From Neobacillus piezotolerans (lineage in GTDB: Bacteria > Bacillota > Bacilli > Bacillales > Cytobacillaceae): a DNA stretch of 62,260 nucleotides. Positions 45,831 through 55,367 of this stretch are shown one piece after another. The DNA lies in NCBI RefSeq assembly GCF_003362805.1, contig NZ_QNQT01000016.1, positions 1 through 62,260 on the forward strand, given 5' to 3'. The position numbers and the translations under genes were made by a program. How positions within the stretch are numbered: position 1 is the first letter of the stretch; every line of letters starts with the position of its first letter. The notes under the pieces were generated by a model. The model was not told the DNA's origin. It saw nothing but the letters and a program-made list of their open reading frames with translations, and did no database searches.

Positions 45831-46196
45831 ATGGCACGTATTGCTGGTGTAGATATTCCGCGTGAAAAACGTGTGGTTATCTCTTTAACTTACATCTATG
45901 GTATCGGTAAAAACACTGCACAAAAGGTCCTTGCCGAAGCGGGCGTTTCCGAAAACACTCGTGTACGCGATCTGACTGAAGACGAATTGAACAAGATTCG
46001 TGACATCGTTGACAAGCTGAAAGTGGAAGGTGACCTTCGCCGTGAAGTTTCACTTAACATTAAGCGCCTGATGGAAATCGGAAGCTACCGTGGTTTGCGC
46101 CATCGCCGTGGGTTGCCTGTTCGTGGACAAAACACGAAGAACAATGCCCGTACGCGTAAAGGCCCACGTAAAACTGTAGCGAACAAGAAGAAGTAA
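45831..46196 (+). CDS. rpsM: Ribosomal protein S13
   Basis: This 121-residue 30S head protein contacts the 50S subunit and P-site tRNA. It begins [20 protein letters not shown] and has the helix-two-turn-helix [12 protein letters not shown] and the basic tail [31 protein letters not shown] precedes the ATG. Confidence 0.97.
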   Translation: MARIAGVDIPREKRVVISLTYIYGIGKNTAQKVLAEAGVSENTRVRDLTEDELNKIRDIVDKLKVEGDLRREVSLNIKRLMEIGSYRGLRHRRGLPVRGQNTKNNARTRKGPRKTVANKKK

Positions 46197-46203
46197 TCAG
46201 TAA

Positions 46204-46608
<405 letters not shown>

Positions 46609-46624
46609 TTTTTCTGTATAGAAA

Positions 46625-46653
46625 TTGTATCCCTGTCTATAATGGGATATGAT
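46625..46653 (+). promoter_or_regulatory. Possible rpoA-rplQ internal promoter
   Basis: TTGTAT at 46625-46630 and TATGAT at 46648-46653 are 17 bp apart in the rpsK-rpoA spacer. The match is moderate. Confidence 0.4.
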
Positions 46654-46778
46654 ACCATTTTTCGTTCATGCAGAATCAATATTCCAGTTGTTGTGCACAA
46701 ACAGGGACGAATACAGGGGGAATTTCGGTTGGGCAATGACCGGCCGGGTTTTCGACGTTTTGAAGGAGGGTATATTTG

Positions 46779-47723
46779 ATGATCGAAATAGAAAAACCAA
46801 AAATCGAAACGGTTGAGATCAGCGATGATGCCAAATACGGGAAGTTCGTCGTAGAGCCACTTGAGCGTGGATATGGTACAACTCTGGGTAACTCCTTACG
46901 TCGTATCCTACTATCATCACTCCCAGGTGCTGCGGTTACATCGATCCAGGTAGATGGTGTACTTCATGAGTTTTCAACAATTGAAGGCGTCGTTGAGGAT
47001 GTCACATCCATTATCTTAAACATTAAGAAAATCGCACTGAAAATATACTCCGATGAAGAAAAAACGCTTGAAATCGATGTGAAAGGCGAAGGCCAGGTCA
47101 AGGCGGGCGATATCACCCATGACAGTGATGTTGAAATCCTGAACTCTGATCTCCATATTGCCACATTAGGTTCAAACGGACATCTTCGCATGCGGCTGAC
47201 TGCAAAGCGCGGACGCGGTTATACGCCAGCTGACCAGAATAAGAGAGAAGACCAGCCGATCGGCGTTATTCCGATTGACTCGATCTACACTCCGGTTTCC
47301 CGTGTGTCCTACCAGGTGGAAAATACACGTGTTGGGCAAATGACCAACTACGATAAATTGACATTCGACGTATGGACAGACGGCAGCACAGGTCCACAGG
47401 AAGCTATCGCATTCGGAGCAAAGATTTTGACTGAGCATTTGAATATCTTTGTCGGATTGACCGATGAAGCGCAAAATGCCGAAATCATGATTGAAAAAGA
47501 AGAAGACCAAAAAGAAAAAGTCCTCGAAATGACGATTGAAGAACTCGACCTATCGGTTCGTTCTTACAACTGCCTGAAGCGCGCGGGAATCAATACTGTC
47601 CAGGAACTTGCCAACAAGACCGAGGAAGATATGATGAAGGTGCGCAACCTTGGCCGCAAATCGCTCGAGGAAGTTAAAGCGAAACTAGAAGAGCTTGGAT
47701 TGGGACTGCGCAAGGACGACTAG
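46779..47723 (+). CDS. rpoA: RNA polymerase alpha subunit
   Basis: The alpha dimer nucleates polymerase assembly. The 314-residue product has the N-terminal domain ([20 protein letters not shown]) and the C-terminal domain that binds UP elements and activators ([19 protein letters not shown] and [20 protein letters not shown]). ATG 46779 is used; a TTG at 46776 directly before it is also possible. GAAGGAGGG precedes it. Confidence 0.97.
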   Translation: MIEIEKPKIETVEISDDAKYGKFVVEPLERGYGTTLGNSLRRILLSSLPGAAVTSIQVDGVLHEFSTIEGVVEDVTSIILNIKKIALKIYSDEEKTLEIDVKGEGQVKAGDITHDSDVEILNSDLHIATLGSNGHLRMRLTAKRGRGYTPADQNKREDQPIGVIPIDSIYTPVSRVSYQVENTRVGQMTNYDKLTFDVWTDGSTGPQEAIAFGAKILTEHLNIFVGLTDEAQNAEIMIEKEEDQKEKVLEMTIEELDLSVRSYNCLKRAGINTVQELANKTEEDMMKVRNLGRKSLEEVKAKLEELGLGLRKDD

Positions 47724-47751
47724 TCCGGCAAAGCCAGCAAGCCTTTACTGA

Positions 47752-48138
<387 letters not shown>

Positions 48139-48149
48139 TACACCGTTAA

Positions 48150-48193
48150 GAAGGCAAGGGACAGTTTCATGAAACTTGTTTCTTGCCTTTTTT
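48150..48193 (+). terminator. Terminator after rplQ
   Basis: AAGGCAAG (48151-48158) pairs with CTTGCCTT (48182-48189), with an inner stem AGTTTC/GAAACT, followed by a run of T. It ends the S10-spc-alpha superoperon. Confidence 0.8.
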
Positions 48194-48196
48194 ACA

Positions 48197-48304
48197 AGAA
48201 AAGCGAAAGCGGCCTCCGCTGGAGCTAGACCGAAGAAAAGCGAAAGTGCCCGTTGAACGGCGCCGGAGCTGGCCAGAAGAAAAGCGGAATCCTCCGCTTT
48301 CAGG
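48197..48304 (+). repeat. Cluster of three short intergenic repeat units
   Basis: Three degenerate units each begin AGAAAAGCG. The first runs to GGAGCTAGAC, the second (from 48234) to GGAGCTGGCC, and the third (from 48277) folds as AAAGCGGA-ATCC-TCCGCTTT. They belong to the same family as the elements at 15969 and 24011. No coding sequence is supported here. Confidence 0.65.
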
Positions 48305-48428
48305 ATGAAATGAATAGTTTTGCCGCACAAGCCAAAAAGAGCGTTACGATGGGCAGGAATATCGAAAAGATGACCGGTGGGCCGGGTTTGGCCCAACTCC
48401 CGGAAGATTGCAGTATCCCTTTGCATAA
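48305..48428. other. Spacer in the rplQ-ecfA1 region, no gene seen
   Basis: No convincing gene, promoter or repeat was recognised between the repeat cluster and the structured leader before ecfA1. Open frames crossing it have no ribosome site or family resemblance. Confidence 0.5.
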
Positions 48429-48429
48429 A

Positions 48430-48546
48430 AGCCTGCATTCTTTTCCTGTCCCGTCTAGCTCATGCACCCCTCCCGTTTCTCAAAAAGAAACCCTGTATTG
48501 CATCAGATCCTGGATCTGAAGGGGGGCGGGGTGCAGGCTTTTTTTG
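48430..48546 (+). promoter_or_regulatory. Structured, attenuator-like leader before ecfA1
   Basis: AGCCTGCA (48430-48437) can pair with TGCAGGCT (48532-48539), while GCACCCC (48464-48470) can pair with GGGGTGC (48528-48534). The two pairings share bases 48532-48534, so they compete. Inside are two small hairpins (GTTTCT/AGAAAC and TCAGAT/ATCTGA). The 3' arms run straight into seven T (48539-48545). This looks like a terminator with an alternative fold. No known riboswitch was recognised. Confidence 0.5.
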
Positions 48547-48606
48547 CTTTTGTGGAGTAATATTCGAGCAGAGAGAGAAAAGGCGAGCCGAGAGGAGGAT
48601 GGCCCG

Positions 48607-49446
48607 GTGAAAAAACCGATTATCAGGCTTGAGAATGTATCGTTCCAATATAGCAACGCGGATAAATATGCAATCGAGGATGTCAGCTTTGAAGTGTATG
48701 AAGGTGAATGGCTTGCGATCGTGGGGCATAACGGGTCTGGGAAATCCACAATGGCCCGGCTGTTGAATGGGCTGCAATATCCGCAAAAAGGAACCATTAT
48801 TGTTGGAGGAATGCCGCTCGGAGAACAAACAGTCTGGGATATCCGCAAAAAACTCGGAATGGTTTTCCAAAACCCGGACAATCAATTTGTCGGGACGACT
48901 GTAAAGGATGATGTGGCTTTTGGTTTGGAAAACAACGGCATCCCGCAGGAGGAAATGGCCGTCCGAGTGCCGGAAGCTTTGGCGAAGGTTAAAATGGAAC
49001 AATTTCTTGATCAAGAGCCGCACCATCTTTCCGGCGGGCAAAAGCAAAGGGTGGCGATTGCAGGGGTTTTAGCGCTAAGGCCATCCATCATCATTTTGGA
49101 TGAAGCAACCTCGATGCTTGACCCAAGAGGACGGGAAGAAGTACTTGAAACGGTAAGGCTTTTGAAAGATGAGGAATCCTTAACCGTTATATCGATAACA
49201 CATGACCTTGATGAAGCCGCGAAGGCTGACAGGATAATTGTCATGAACAAGGGCAAGGTTTACCGTGAGGGTACTCCGGAGGAAATATTCGCGCTTGACG
49301 AAGAACTTGTCTCTCTCGGCCTTGATATTCCGTTTGCGGTTAAAATGGGGAAGGCTTTAGCCGGAAAAGGGGTAAACTTGCCGAAAAATTATTTGTCTGA
49401 AGAAGAGTTGGTGACGGAACTATGGACATCTCACTCAAAGATATAG
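48607..49446 (+). CDS. ecfA1: Energy-coupling factor transporter ATPase EcfA1
   Basis: One of two ATPases of the shared ECF module, which powers uptake of several vitamins and metals with separate S components. The 279-residue product has Walker [10 protein letters not shown] near residue 41, signature LSGGQKQR near 141 and Walker [14 protein letters not shown] 48607 follows AGGAGG at 48593-48598; the longer open frame has no better start. It overlaps ecfA2 by 25 bases. Confidence 0.94.
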   Translation: MKKPIIRLENVSFQYSNADKYAIEDVSFEVYEGEWLAIVGHNGSGKSTMARLLNGLQYPQKGTIIVGGMPLGEQTVWDIRKKLGMVFQNPDNQFVGTTVKDDVAFGLENNGIPQEEMAVRVPEALAKVKMEQFLDQEPHHLSGGQKQRVAIAGVLALRPSIIILDEATSMLDPRGREEVLETVRLLKDEESLTVISITHDLDEAAKADRIIVMNKGKVYREGTPEEIFALDEELVSLGLDIPFAVKMGKALAGKGVNLPKNYLSEEELVTELWTSHSKI

Positions 49447-50288
49447 AGTACAAGTACCAGGCGGGCACACCATTTGAAAGGCTGGCTGTAAGTGATGTCT
49501 CAATAGAAATCCCGAAAGGCACTTATCTGGCCATCATAGGGCATACCGGATCTGGCAAATCGACTGTCCTTCAGCATCTAAACGGCCTGCTCCAGCCGAC
49601 TGCTGGAAGCGTCACGATCGGGGACCGGACCATACAGGCGGGAAAAAAAGAAAAGAACCTGAAGGCGGTCCGGCAAAAGGTCGGGATTGTCTTCCAATTC
49701 CCTGAACATCAGCTTTTTGAGGAAACGGTGGAAAAAGACATTTGCTTCGGGCCAATGAACTTCGGCGTATCGGAAGCTGAAGCAAAGGAAAGGGCAAGGG
49801 TTGCCATCAGCCAGGTAGGCCTTGGAGAAGACATTTTACAGAAGTCACCCTTCGATTTATCCGGAGGTCAAATGCGGCGTGTCGCCATTGCAGGGGTCCT
49901 GGCAATGGAGCCTGAAGTGATTGTACTTGATGAACCAACCGCAGGATTGGACCCTCGCGGAAGGAAAGAAATTATGGATATGTTTTACCGTCTTCACCAG
50001 GACAGGGGGCTGTCGACTATATTGGTAACGCACAGCATGGAGGATGCCGCTCGCTATGCGGATAAAATCGCCATACTGCACCAGGGCAGGACGGTTAGAA
50101 TCGGGACGCCTGAAGAAATTTTTTCAAATCCGGCTGAACTGGTCTCGCTAGGCCTTGATGTACCTGAAGCCGTGCGCTTCCAGCTAAAGTGGGAAGAAAA
50201 AATGGGCGTTAAACTTGGCAGGACCTATTTGACAATAGAAGAGCTGGCCGATGCGCTTGCCGGGTATAACGGGGGTGGCCAGCCATGA
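49422..50288 (+). CDS. ecfA2: Energy-coupling factor transporter ATPase EcfA2
   Basis: The partner ATPase of EcfA1. The 288-residue product has GHTGSGKST near residue 41, the signature LSGGQMRR near residue 146 and Walker [11 protein letters not shown]. Together with ecfA1 it gives a heterodimeric ATPase. It overlaps ecfA1 and, by 4 bases, ecfT, indicating tight coupling. No S component is encoded nearby. Confidence 0.95.
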   Translation: MDISLKDIEYKYQAGTPFERLAVSDVSIEIPKGTYLAIIGHTGSGKSTVLQHLNGLLQPTAGSVTIGDRTIQAGKKEKNLKAVRQKVGIVFQFPEHQLFEETVEKDICFGPMNFGVSEAEAKERARVAISQVGLGEDILQKSPFDLSGGQMRRVAIAGVLAMEPEVIVLDEPTAGLDPRGRKEIMDMFYRLHQDRGLSTILVTHSMEDAARYADKIAILHQGRTVRIGTPEEIFSNPAELVSLGLDVPEAVRFQLKWEEKMGVKLGRTYLTIEELADALAGYNGGGQP

Positions 50289-51082
50289 TGGAGAAAATGA
50301 TTTTTGGGCGCTATGTCCCTGCCGATTCAGCGGTCCACCAAATGGACCCACGGTCAAAACTAATTCTCGTCTTTGCCTTTGTCGGCATTGTATTCATTGC
50401 GAATAATGTCCTAACATACGTATTGCTGGGCCTTTATACATTTTATTTGCTGGGATTGTCGAAAATCCCATTCAGGTTCCTTTATGAGGGACTGAAACCG
50501 ATTTTTTTCCTTGTCATTTTTACGCTGCTCCTCCATCTGTTTTTGACAAGAGAAGGGGAAGTTGTCGTTGATCTTGGGTTTATGAAAATATACGAAGGAG
50601 GAATCAGGCAAGGGATATTTATCTCGATGCGGTTTTTCTTCCTCATTCTAGTCACATCCCTATTGACATTGACAACAACTCCTATCGAGATTACAGATGG
50701 CCTGGAAGTGCTGTTGAACCCATTGAAGAAAATCCGCTTCCCAGTCCATGAAATGGCATTGATGATGTCGATTTCCCTGCGGTTCATTCCGACCCTTATG
50801 CAGGAAACGGATAAAATCATGAAAGCCCAGACGGCGCGTGGAGTCGAGTTTGCGAGTGGGCCGATCAAGGAACGTGTTAAAGCAATTATTCCGCTTTTAA
50901 TTCCATTGTTTGTAAGTTCATTCAAACGGGCCGAGGATTTGGCGACAGCTATGGAAGCAAGGGGCTACAAGGGCGGCGAGGGAAGGACGCGGTTCCGCCA
51001 GCTGCACTGGAAGCCGCTTGATACACTGCAAATCGGCCTGCTTTTGCTTCTGGCCATTGCCCTTGTTCTCCTAAGGTCCTGA
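50285..51082 (+). CDS. ecfT: Energy-coupling factor transporter transmembrane protein EcfT
   Basis: This membrane scaffold links the ATPases to S components. The 265-residue protein has several transmembrane segments (about residues 28-62, 65-90, 105-130 and one at the C-terminus near 243-262). A coupling helix contains the family ARG motif in AQTARGVEF, and a second is in AMEARGYKGG. It starts at ATG 50285 or the adjacent ATG 50288. Confidence 0.94.
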   Translation: MMEKMIFGRYVPADSAVHQMDPRSKLILVFAFVGIVFIANNVLTYVLLGLYTFYLLGLSKIPFRFLYEGLKPIFFLVIFTLLLHLFLTREGEVVVDLGFMKIYEGGIRQGIFISMRFFFLILVTSLLTLTTTPIEITDGLEVLLNPLKKIRFPVHEMALMMSISLRFIPTLMQETDKIMKAQTARGVEFASGPIKERVKAIIPLLIPLFVSSFKRAEDLATAMEARGYKGGEGRTRFRQLHWKPLDTLQIGLLLLLAIALVLLRS

Positions 51083-51094
51083 TGGAGGGTAGAC

Positions 51095-51874
51095 ATGCAA
51101 CGGTATAAATGCATAGTTTCGTATGATGGGACAGGCTTTGCCGGCTATCAAGTCCAGCCTGGAAAGCGTACAGTACAGGGAGAAATCGAAGCCGTCCTGA
51201 AAAAAATTCATAAAGGTGAAGCGGTCAAGATCACAGCTTCAGGAAGGACCGACGCTGGCGTCCATGCGAAAGGGCAGGTCATCCATTTTGACTCTTCCCT
51301 TCCCATTCCGCCCGACCGCTGGCCACAAGCTTTAAATTCCATGCTTGGCGGGGAAATCGCGATCCTCTCGGTTGAAAAGGTGACCCCGTCCTTCCACGCG
51401 CGCTTCGATGCGGCCGGGAAGGAGTACCGCTATATTCTTTATCTCGGTAAACAGAAAAACCCGTTTAACCGGAATTATGCATACCATTACCCGTTTCCAC
51501 TTGATATGGCGAAAATGGAGGAAGCGGCCCGGCATCTTATTGGAACGTATGATTTCTCAAGCTTTTGCGCTTCCAATACGGAAGTGGCCGATAAAGTAAG
51601 GACGATTACCGGTATTTGCTTTAAGAAGGAAGATGATTGCCTAGTCCTGAGTTTCAGGGGAAATGGGTTTCTGTATAATATGGTCAGAATTCTTACAGGG
51701 ACGCTGATTGAGGTTGGCACAGGCGCCAGGGAACCCGCGGATATTCCTGCCCTTGTTTCGGCCAGGGACAGGAGGCTCGCGGGAAAAACCGCCCCGGCGC
51801 ACGGCCTGTATCTTTGGGAAGTATTTTATGAGGATTCGGGTGAAGAAAGTAAAACAACTAAACCTGGTGTATAA
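51095..51874 (+). CDS. truA: tRNA pseudouridine(38-40) synthase TruA
   Basis: This enzyme converts uridines 38-40 in the tRNA anticodon arm to pseudouridine. The 259-residue protein has the catalytic aspartate in SGRTDAGVHAKGQV near residue 52, FHARFDAAGKEYRYI, and FLYNMVRILTGTLIEVG. The C-terminus is slightly longer than the usual 245-250 residues. GGAGGGTAGAC precedes the ATG. It lies between ecfT and rplM as in B. subtilis. Confidence 0.95.
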   Translation: MQRYKCIVSYDGTGFAGYQVQPGKRTVQGEIEAVLKKIHKGEAVKITASGRTDAGVHAKGQVIHFDSSLPIPPDRWPQALNSMLGGEIAILSVEKVTPSFHARFDAAGKEYRYILYLGKQKNPFNRNYAYHYPFPLDMAKMEEAARHLIGTYDFSSFCASNTEVADKVRTITGICFKKEDDCLVLSFRGNGFLYNMVRILTGTLIEVGTGAREPADIPALVSARDRRLAGKTAPAHGLYLWEVFYEDSGEESKTTKPGV

Positions 51875-51881
51875 TATTTTC

Positions 51882-51910
51882 TTGACAATATGCCCGCAAG
51901 CATTTATTAT
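51882..51910 (+). promoter_or_regulatory. rplM-rpsI promoter
   Basis: TTGACA at 51882-51887 and TATTAT at 51905-51910 are 17 bp apart, just after truA. Confidence 0.75.
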
Positions 51911-51929
51911 ATCATATGTATGTATTTTA

Positions 51930-52078
51930 ATCCCACGATAAAGCCCCGGAAAGCCTCATCGTGATTAAGAATATATGAACATGAACTTGATGCGCAAAGC
52001 CATTCCTGCGCCGCTCCCGGAACAGAGCCGGCACCATGGATAAACGGTTAGAAGCGCGAACCAATATTTTTCGGATTT
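51930..52078 (+). promoter_or_regulatory. L13-type leader before rplM
   Basis: This structured leader begins near ATCCCACGATAAAG and includes the complementary ATCGTGATT (51958-51966), so CACGAT and ATCGTG close an upper stem. Further down are GCACCATGGATAAACGG and AGAAGCGCGAACC, in the place and style of the Rfam L13 leader of Bacillus. L13 is probably the ligand; I cannot align it here. Confidence 0.6.
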
Positions 52079-52095
52079 AATTAGGAGGGAAACCC

Positions 52096-52533
52096 ATGCG
52101 TACAACATTTATGGCGAACGCCAACAATATCGAGCGTAAATGGTACGTAGTTGATGCTGAAGGCAAAACTCTTGGACGCCTTGCTTCCGAAGTTGCAGCA
52201 ATTCTACGTGGAAAAAACAAACCAACTTTCACACCGCATGTTGATACTGGTGACAATGTAATCATCTTGAATGCTTCCAAGGTCCATTTGACTGGAAACA
52301 AGCTTCATGACAAAATCTACTACCGCCACACCCAGCATCCAGGCGGCCTTAAGCAAAGGACTGCACTTGAAATGCGCACTAACTATGCTGAGAAAATGAT
52401 CGAGCTTGCTATTAAAGGCATGCTTCCAAAAAATTCTCTTGGCCGTCAAATGTTCAAAAAGCTGCACGTTTATGCAGGCACCGAGCATCCGCACCAAGCA
52501 CAAAAACCAGAAGTTTACGAACTTCGCGGATAA
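52096..52533 (+). CDS. rplM: Ribosomal protein L13
   Basis: This 145-residue early-assembly 50S protein begins [20 protein letters not shown]. It contains [20 protein letters not shown] and [27 protein letters not shown] precedes the ATG. It is followed by rpsI after 18 bases. Confidence 0.97.
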   Translation: MRTTFMANANNIERKWYVVDAEGKTLGRLASEVAAILRGKNKPTFTPHVDTGDNVIILNASKVHLTGNKLHDKIYYRHTQHPGGLKQRTALEMRTNYAEKMIELAIKGMLPKNSLGRQMFKKLHVYAGTEHPHQAQKPEVYELRG

Positions 52534-52551
52534 TAAAGGGAGGGTATTAAC

Positions 52552-52944
52552 TTGGCACAAGTTCAATATATCGGCACAGGCCGTCGTAAAAGCTCCGTTG
52601 CCCGCGTACGTCTAGTTCCAGGCAATGGACAAATCCTAATCAATGATCGTGAAATCACTAACTACATCCCGTTCGAAGCGTTGCGTGAAGTTGTTAAGCA
52701 GCCGCTTGTTGCTACTGAAACTCTTGGCAGCTACAACATCCTTGTAAACGTTAAGGGCGGCGGCTACACTGGCCAAGCTGGCGCTATCCGCCACGGCATT
52801 GCACGCGCATTGCTGCAAGCTGACCCAGAATTCCGTCCAACTCTTAAGCGCGCAGGCCTTCTTACTCGTGACGCCCGCATGAAAGAGCGTAAGAAATACG
52901 GTCTTAAAGGCGCACGTAGGGCTCCTCAGTTCTCGAAGCGTTAA
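52552..52944 (+). CDS. rpsI: Ribosomal protein S9
   Basis: This 130-residue 30S protein has a basic C-terminal tail, ending APQFSKR, that contacts P-site tRNA. It contains [14 protein letters not shown] and [19 protein letters not shown]. The start is TTG 52552, with AAAGGGAGGGTATTAAC upstream. A terminator follows. Confidence 0.97.
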   Translation: MAQVQYIGTGRRKSSVARVRLVPGNGQILINDREITNYIPFEALREVVKQPLVATETLGSYNILVNVKGGGYTGQAGAIRHGIARALLQADPEFRPTLKRAGLLTRDARMKERKKYGLKGARRAPQFSKR

Positions 52945-52966
52945 TATCGTTTTTATATCAATGTCT

Positions 52967-53003
52967 ACAGGCTATCCCCTCTACGGTGGGATAGCCTGTT
53001 TTT
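52967..53003 (+). terminator. Terminator after rpsI
   Basis: ACAGGCTATCCC (52967-52978) pairs perfectly with GGGATAGCCTGT (52988-52999), followed by five T. Confidence 0.9.
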
Positions 53004-53115
53004 GTTTTATTAAAAGGTGTGATTGTAAATGGAATGCACCTATGTGGATGACAGGCACAATCAGTAGTTATGGAAAAACAAGAATGAGTTAATTAAATAT
53101 AAAACAGTAGTATGA

Positions 53116-53297
53116 CGATTGGAGCGGAAGGCGCGAAGACTCCTCGTAAATGCTACGCATTTCCTTCGTGCGTGGGTAATTTCAGGGATGCCATTCAATG
53201 TCCTGCGGGAAAAGCTGGCCAGGGGAGACCCCGCAGGCATGGGTTTCGCCGAGGAGGCTCCCGGACTGCCCGCGGAAAGCGAAGTGCCTGTAGCGTA
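53116..53297 (+). repeat. Bacillaceae dispersed repeat, interrupted by an insert
   Basis: The ends and interior match a GC-rich repeat common between Bacillus genes: GATTGGAGCGGAAGGCGCGA at the left, then CCTGCGGGAAAAGC, GGGGAGACCCCGCAGG, GCCGAGGAGGCTCCCGG and GCGGAAAGCGAAGTGCC. Between GAAGACTCCT and the expected GCGGGA lie 60 extra bases (53145-53204), flanked by TCCT on each side. The open frame across it is not a gene. No other gene is seen in 52945-53388. Confidence 0.65.
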
Positions 53298-53340
53298 AAT
53301 AAAGAATTCAAGAAAACCACTCTTTGTAGTGAAGAACCTA

Positions 53341-53379
53341 AAAAAGACCTGTAAACCTTAGATCGGTTACAGATCTTTT
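53341..53379 (-). terminator. Terminator of the DsbA-family gene
   Basis: AAAAGACCTGTAA and TTACAGATCTTTT are near-perfect inverted repeats (one mismatch). On the minus strand the hairpin runs into a T-run at 53341-53346, just after the DsbA-family stop. Confidence 0.7.
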
Positions 53380-53388
53380 CGTTTATTG

Positions 53389-54312
53389 CTACTTTTTCAC
53401 AATATAGGTCTCACCCAGAATTTCCTTAGCCTCGTAAGTTAACAGTGTCAATTCCTTTTCAATGAATGAGTTAACATCTGATTGTTCGATATCATACATG
53501 ACTTCAATTTCTTTGGAAAATAAGAGTTTTTCCTCTTCAAGCAAAGCAGAAAGAGATGGCTGTTGTTTTGGTTTTAGTTCTTCCAGATTCAGAACTTGTT
53601 TTAAACCGTCAACATAGTATTCAAACGGACGGCCCCCAACGATTTTCACCCCTTTATTTTCCTCATTGATCATGATAATGGTTGGGAAACCCCTTGCTCC
53701 CAGGCTTCTGGTAAGAGCAAAATCTTCATTCAATAATTGTTGTCCAACGAGTTGTTCAGCTTCATTTACAATGGCTTTCCCATCAAGTCCAAGTTTATTT
53801 ACGATTTCAATCATAACGGATGGTTCAGAAATATTTTGATTAAATGCGAAAAGTGCTTCCCGCGCGCGGCGCAAAAATTCAAATGCCATAGCTTCATTAT
53901 GGTTTTTTTGAATGATCTTAAATACACGAGAAGGCGGGTAGGAAGATTGCACTGGATTATCAATCATTAAAGTCCCATCGATTGGCATCCTTGAATATTC
54001 TCCAACTTCCCTCCAGTGGCCCGCAACATCGGCGGGTTTATAAATGCCGTTCGCAGGGTCGATAGGTCCGTCATGCCACTTTTCCAGCAAACCGCCCATA
54101 ACTGTATGAAAGTTAAAATAATCACCATACTGCTTTATAAAACGGCGCAGCACGGGTTCAATCGCCCAGCAATGGGAACAAATCGGATCCGTCACATAAT
54201 AAAGGGTAATGGTTTTTTCTGGTATGCTAAAATCAATAATCTCCATATCCTCTTCCTCAGCCACTCCGCAAATGCCGGTTTCCAAATCACAAATCATGTT
54301 ATTATTTTTCAA
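53389..54312 (-). CDS. DsbA-family thioredoxin-fold protein (FrnE/YjbH-like)
   Basis: The 307-residue protein has a thioredoxin-fold active site DPICSHC near residue 46 and a cis-proline region ARGFPTIIM. It has no signal peptide or membrane span, so it is probably cytoplasmic. An additional CDLETGIC pair lies at the N-terminus. A helical C-terminal domain (about 240-307) makes it resemble YjbH/SpxH and FrnE-type proteins; YjbH is a ClpXP adaptor for Spx. Whether this copy is an adaptor or an oxidoreductase is not clear. TTG 54312 follows GGAGG at 54322-54326. It is divergent from the TetR gene. Confidence 0.75.
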   Translation of the reverse strand: MKNNNMICDLETGICGVAEEEDMEIIDFSIPEKTITLYYVTDPICSHCWAIEPVLRRFIKQYGDYFNFHTVMGGLLEKWHDGPIDPANGIYKPADVAGHWREVGEYSRMPIDGTLMIDNPVQSSYPPSRVFKIIQKNHNEAMAFEFLRRAREALFAFNQNISEPSVMIEIVNKLGLDGKAIVNEAEQLVGQQLLNEDFALTRSLGARGFPTIIMINEENKGVKIVGGRPFEYYVDGLKQVLNLEELKPKQQPSLSALLEEEKLLFSKEIEVMYDIEQSDVNSFIEKELTLLTYEAKEILGETYIVKK

Positions 54313-54489
54313 TTCAATTTTCCTCCTTTGTTTTAAGAAACGCCTTATATTTTCTGGGGCAAAGTTGAAAATTTGCCTTACAATTGAATCTTAAGTCATA
54401 ATGAACATGACCAACACCAATAGTTCCGCGGTTTTGTCGTTTATACAACACATTGAAGAAATTGTTTAGAAAGTAGGCGTGGAAAACAA

Positions 54490-55059
54490 ATGATTCAATC
54501 AAAGACGGACCCCCGAGTGCTGCGTACTCGCAAATTAATAATGGATTCTTTCATTGACCTTTCAGGAGAAAAGGAATTTAAGGATATTACTGTTAAGGAT
54601 ATTACCTCCAAGGCTTTGATTAATCGCGCCACATTCTATTATCATTTTGAGGATATATATGACTTATTGGAAAAGGTATTATCAGAAGTATTGTTAGTTA
54701 ATTTGGATTGTAATTACTACCAGAATAACGGGTTGAATGAAGAGGCTTTGGTTAACATTTTCAAGGCGATCACGAATTTTCAAAAGTCCTTATCCACTCG
54801 TTGCCATAGAGGATATGAAGATACCATTGCCCGAATTATAAGGGAACAGCTTGAAGTCATTTTTTATAAACTACTGTTAAAACAACGTCCAACTGAAGAA
54901 AAGCAATCCTTAAAGGTTACCGCTGTCATGCTGAGTTGGGGTATTTACGGGGCTTCTGTTGAATGGCGGAGAAATAGCAAAGAGGTATCCCCCGAGGAAT
55001 TTATTAAATCTGCAATTCCCTATATATTGTCGGGAAGTAATTTTGGATCTGCAAACTAA
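54490..55059 (+). CDS. TetR/AcrR-family transcriptional regulator
   Basis: The 189-residue protein has an N-terminal helix-turn-helix (about 14-60: TRKLIMDSFIDLSGEKEF, then VKDITSKALINRATFYYHFE) and a variable C-terminal ligand domain that ends SGSNFGSAN. The ligand is unknown. It is divergent from the DsbA-family gene and upstream of the dehydrogenase gene, whose promoter carries operator-like repeats. The ribosome site is weak (GGCGTGG). A terminator hairpin follows. Confidence 0.85.
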   Translation: MIQSKTDPRVLRTRKLIMDSFIDLSGEKEFKDITVKDITSKALINRATFYYHFEDIYDLLEKVLSEVLLVNLDCNYYQNNGLNEEALVNIFKAITNFQKSLSTRCHRGYEDTIARIIREQLEVIFYKLLLKQRPTEEKQSLKVTAVMLSWGIYGASVEWRRNSKEVSPEEFIKSAIPYILSGSNFGSAN

Positions 55060-55074
55060 CTTGAAAGATCGACC

Positions 55075-55116
55075 TTTACAGGCTATCTCATTTGTGATGA
55101 GAAAGCCTGTTTTTGT
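55075..55116 (+). terminator. Terminator after the TetR gene
   Basis: ACAGGCTATCTCAT pairs with ATGAGAAAGCCTGT, with one mismatch, followed by T-rich sequence (55108-55116). The stem resembles that after rpsI. Confidence 0.75.
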
Positions 55117-55190
55117 GTTGAGGAAGCTAGTGAATAACGACCATACGCCCGGTCGATTCTTCCATAAAAGGCTTAAATAGGATAAGACCT

Positions 55191-55267
55191 TTTAATTGAT
55201 AAATTTTTCATTAGATATATAATTAAAATATACTATCAATTAAAGATATTTTAATTAAAGATATTTT
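55191..55267 (+). promoter_or_regulatory. Dehydrogenase promoter with operator-like repeats
   Basis: TTGATA (55196-55201) and TATAAT (55218-55223) are 16 bp apart. An inverted repeat, TTTAATTGATA (55191-55201) and TATCAATTAAA (55234-55244), overlaps the -35 and the start-site region. A perfect tandem repeat of 15 bases, AATTAAAGATATTTT, covers 55238-55267, with the palindrome TTTAATTAAA at its junction. These are candidates for binding by the adjacent TetR protein. No gene lies in 55060-55367. Confidence 0.5.
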
Positions 55268-55367
55268 ACTGGGTGATATTTTGTTAACAGGGGTATACAA
55301 TCATTCCAAATATCTTACGATAGTATGTGTTTTATTAAGAAAAGTACAACAAGGGAGGATAATCATC

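Noticed and set aside
48253-48606. Overlapping open frames before ecfA1
   Set aside because: They cross repeats and the structured leader, lack ribosome sites and do not resemble known proteins.
53112-53354. 80-codon open frame after rpsI
   Set aside because: It lies in a known-type dispersed repeat; its sequence has no protein-like conservation or ribosome site.
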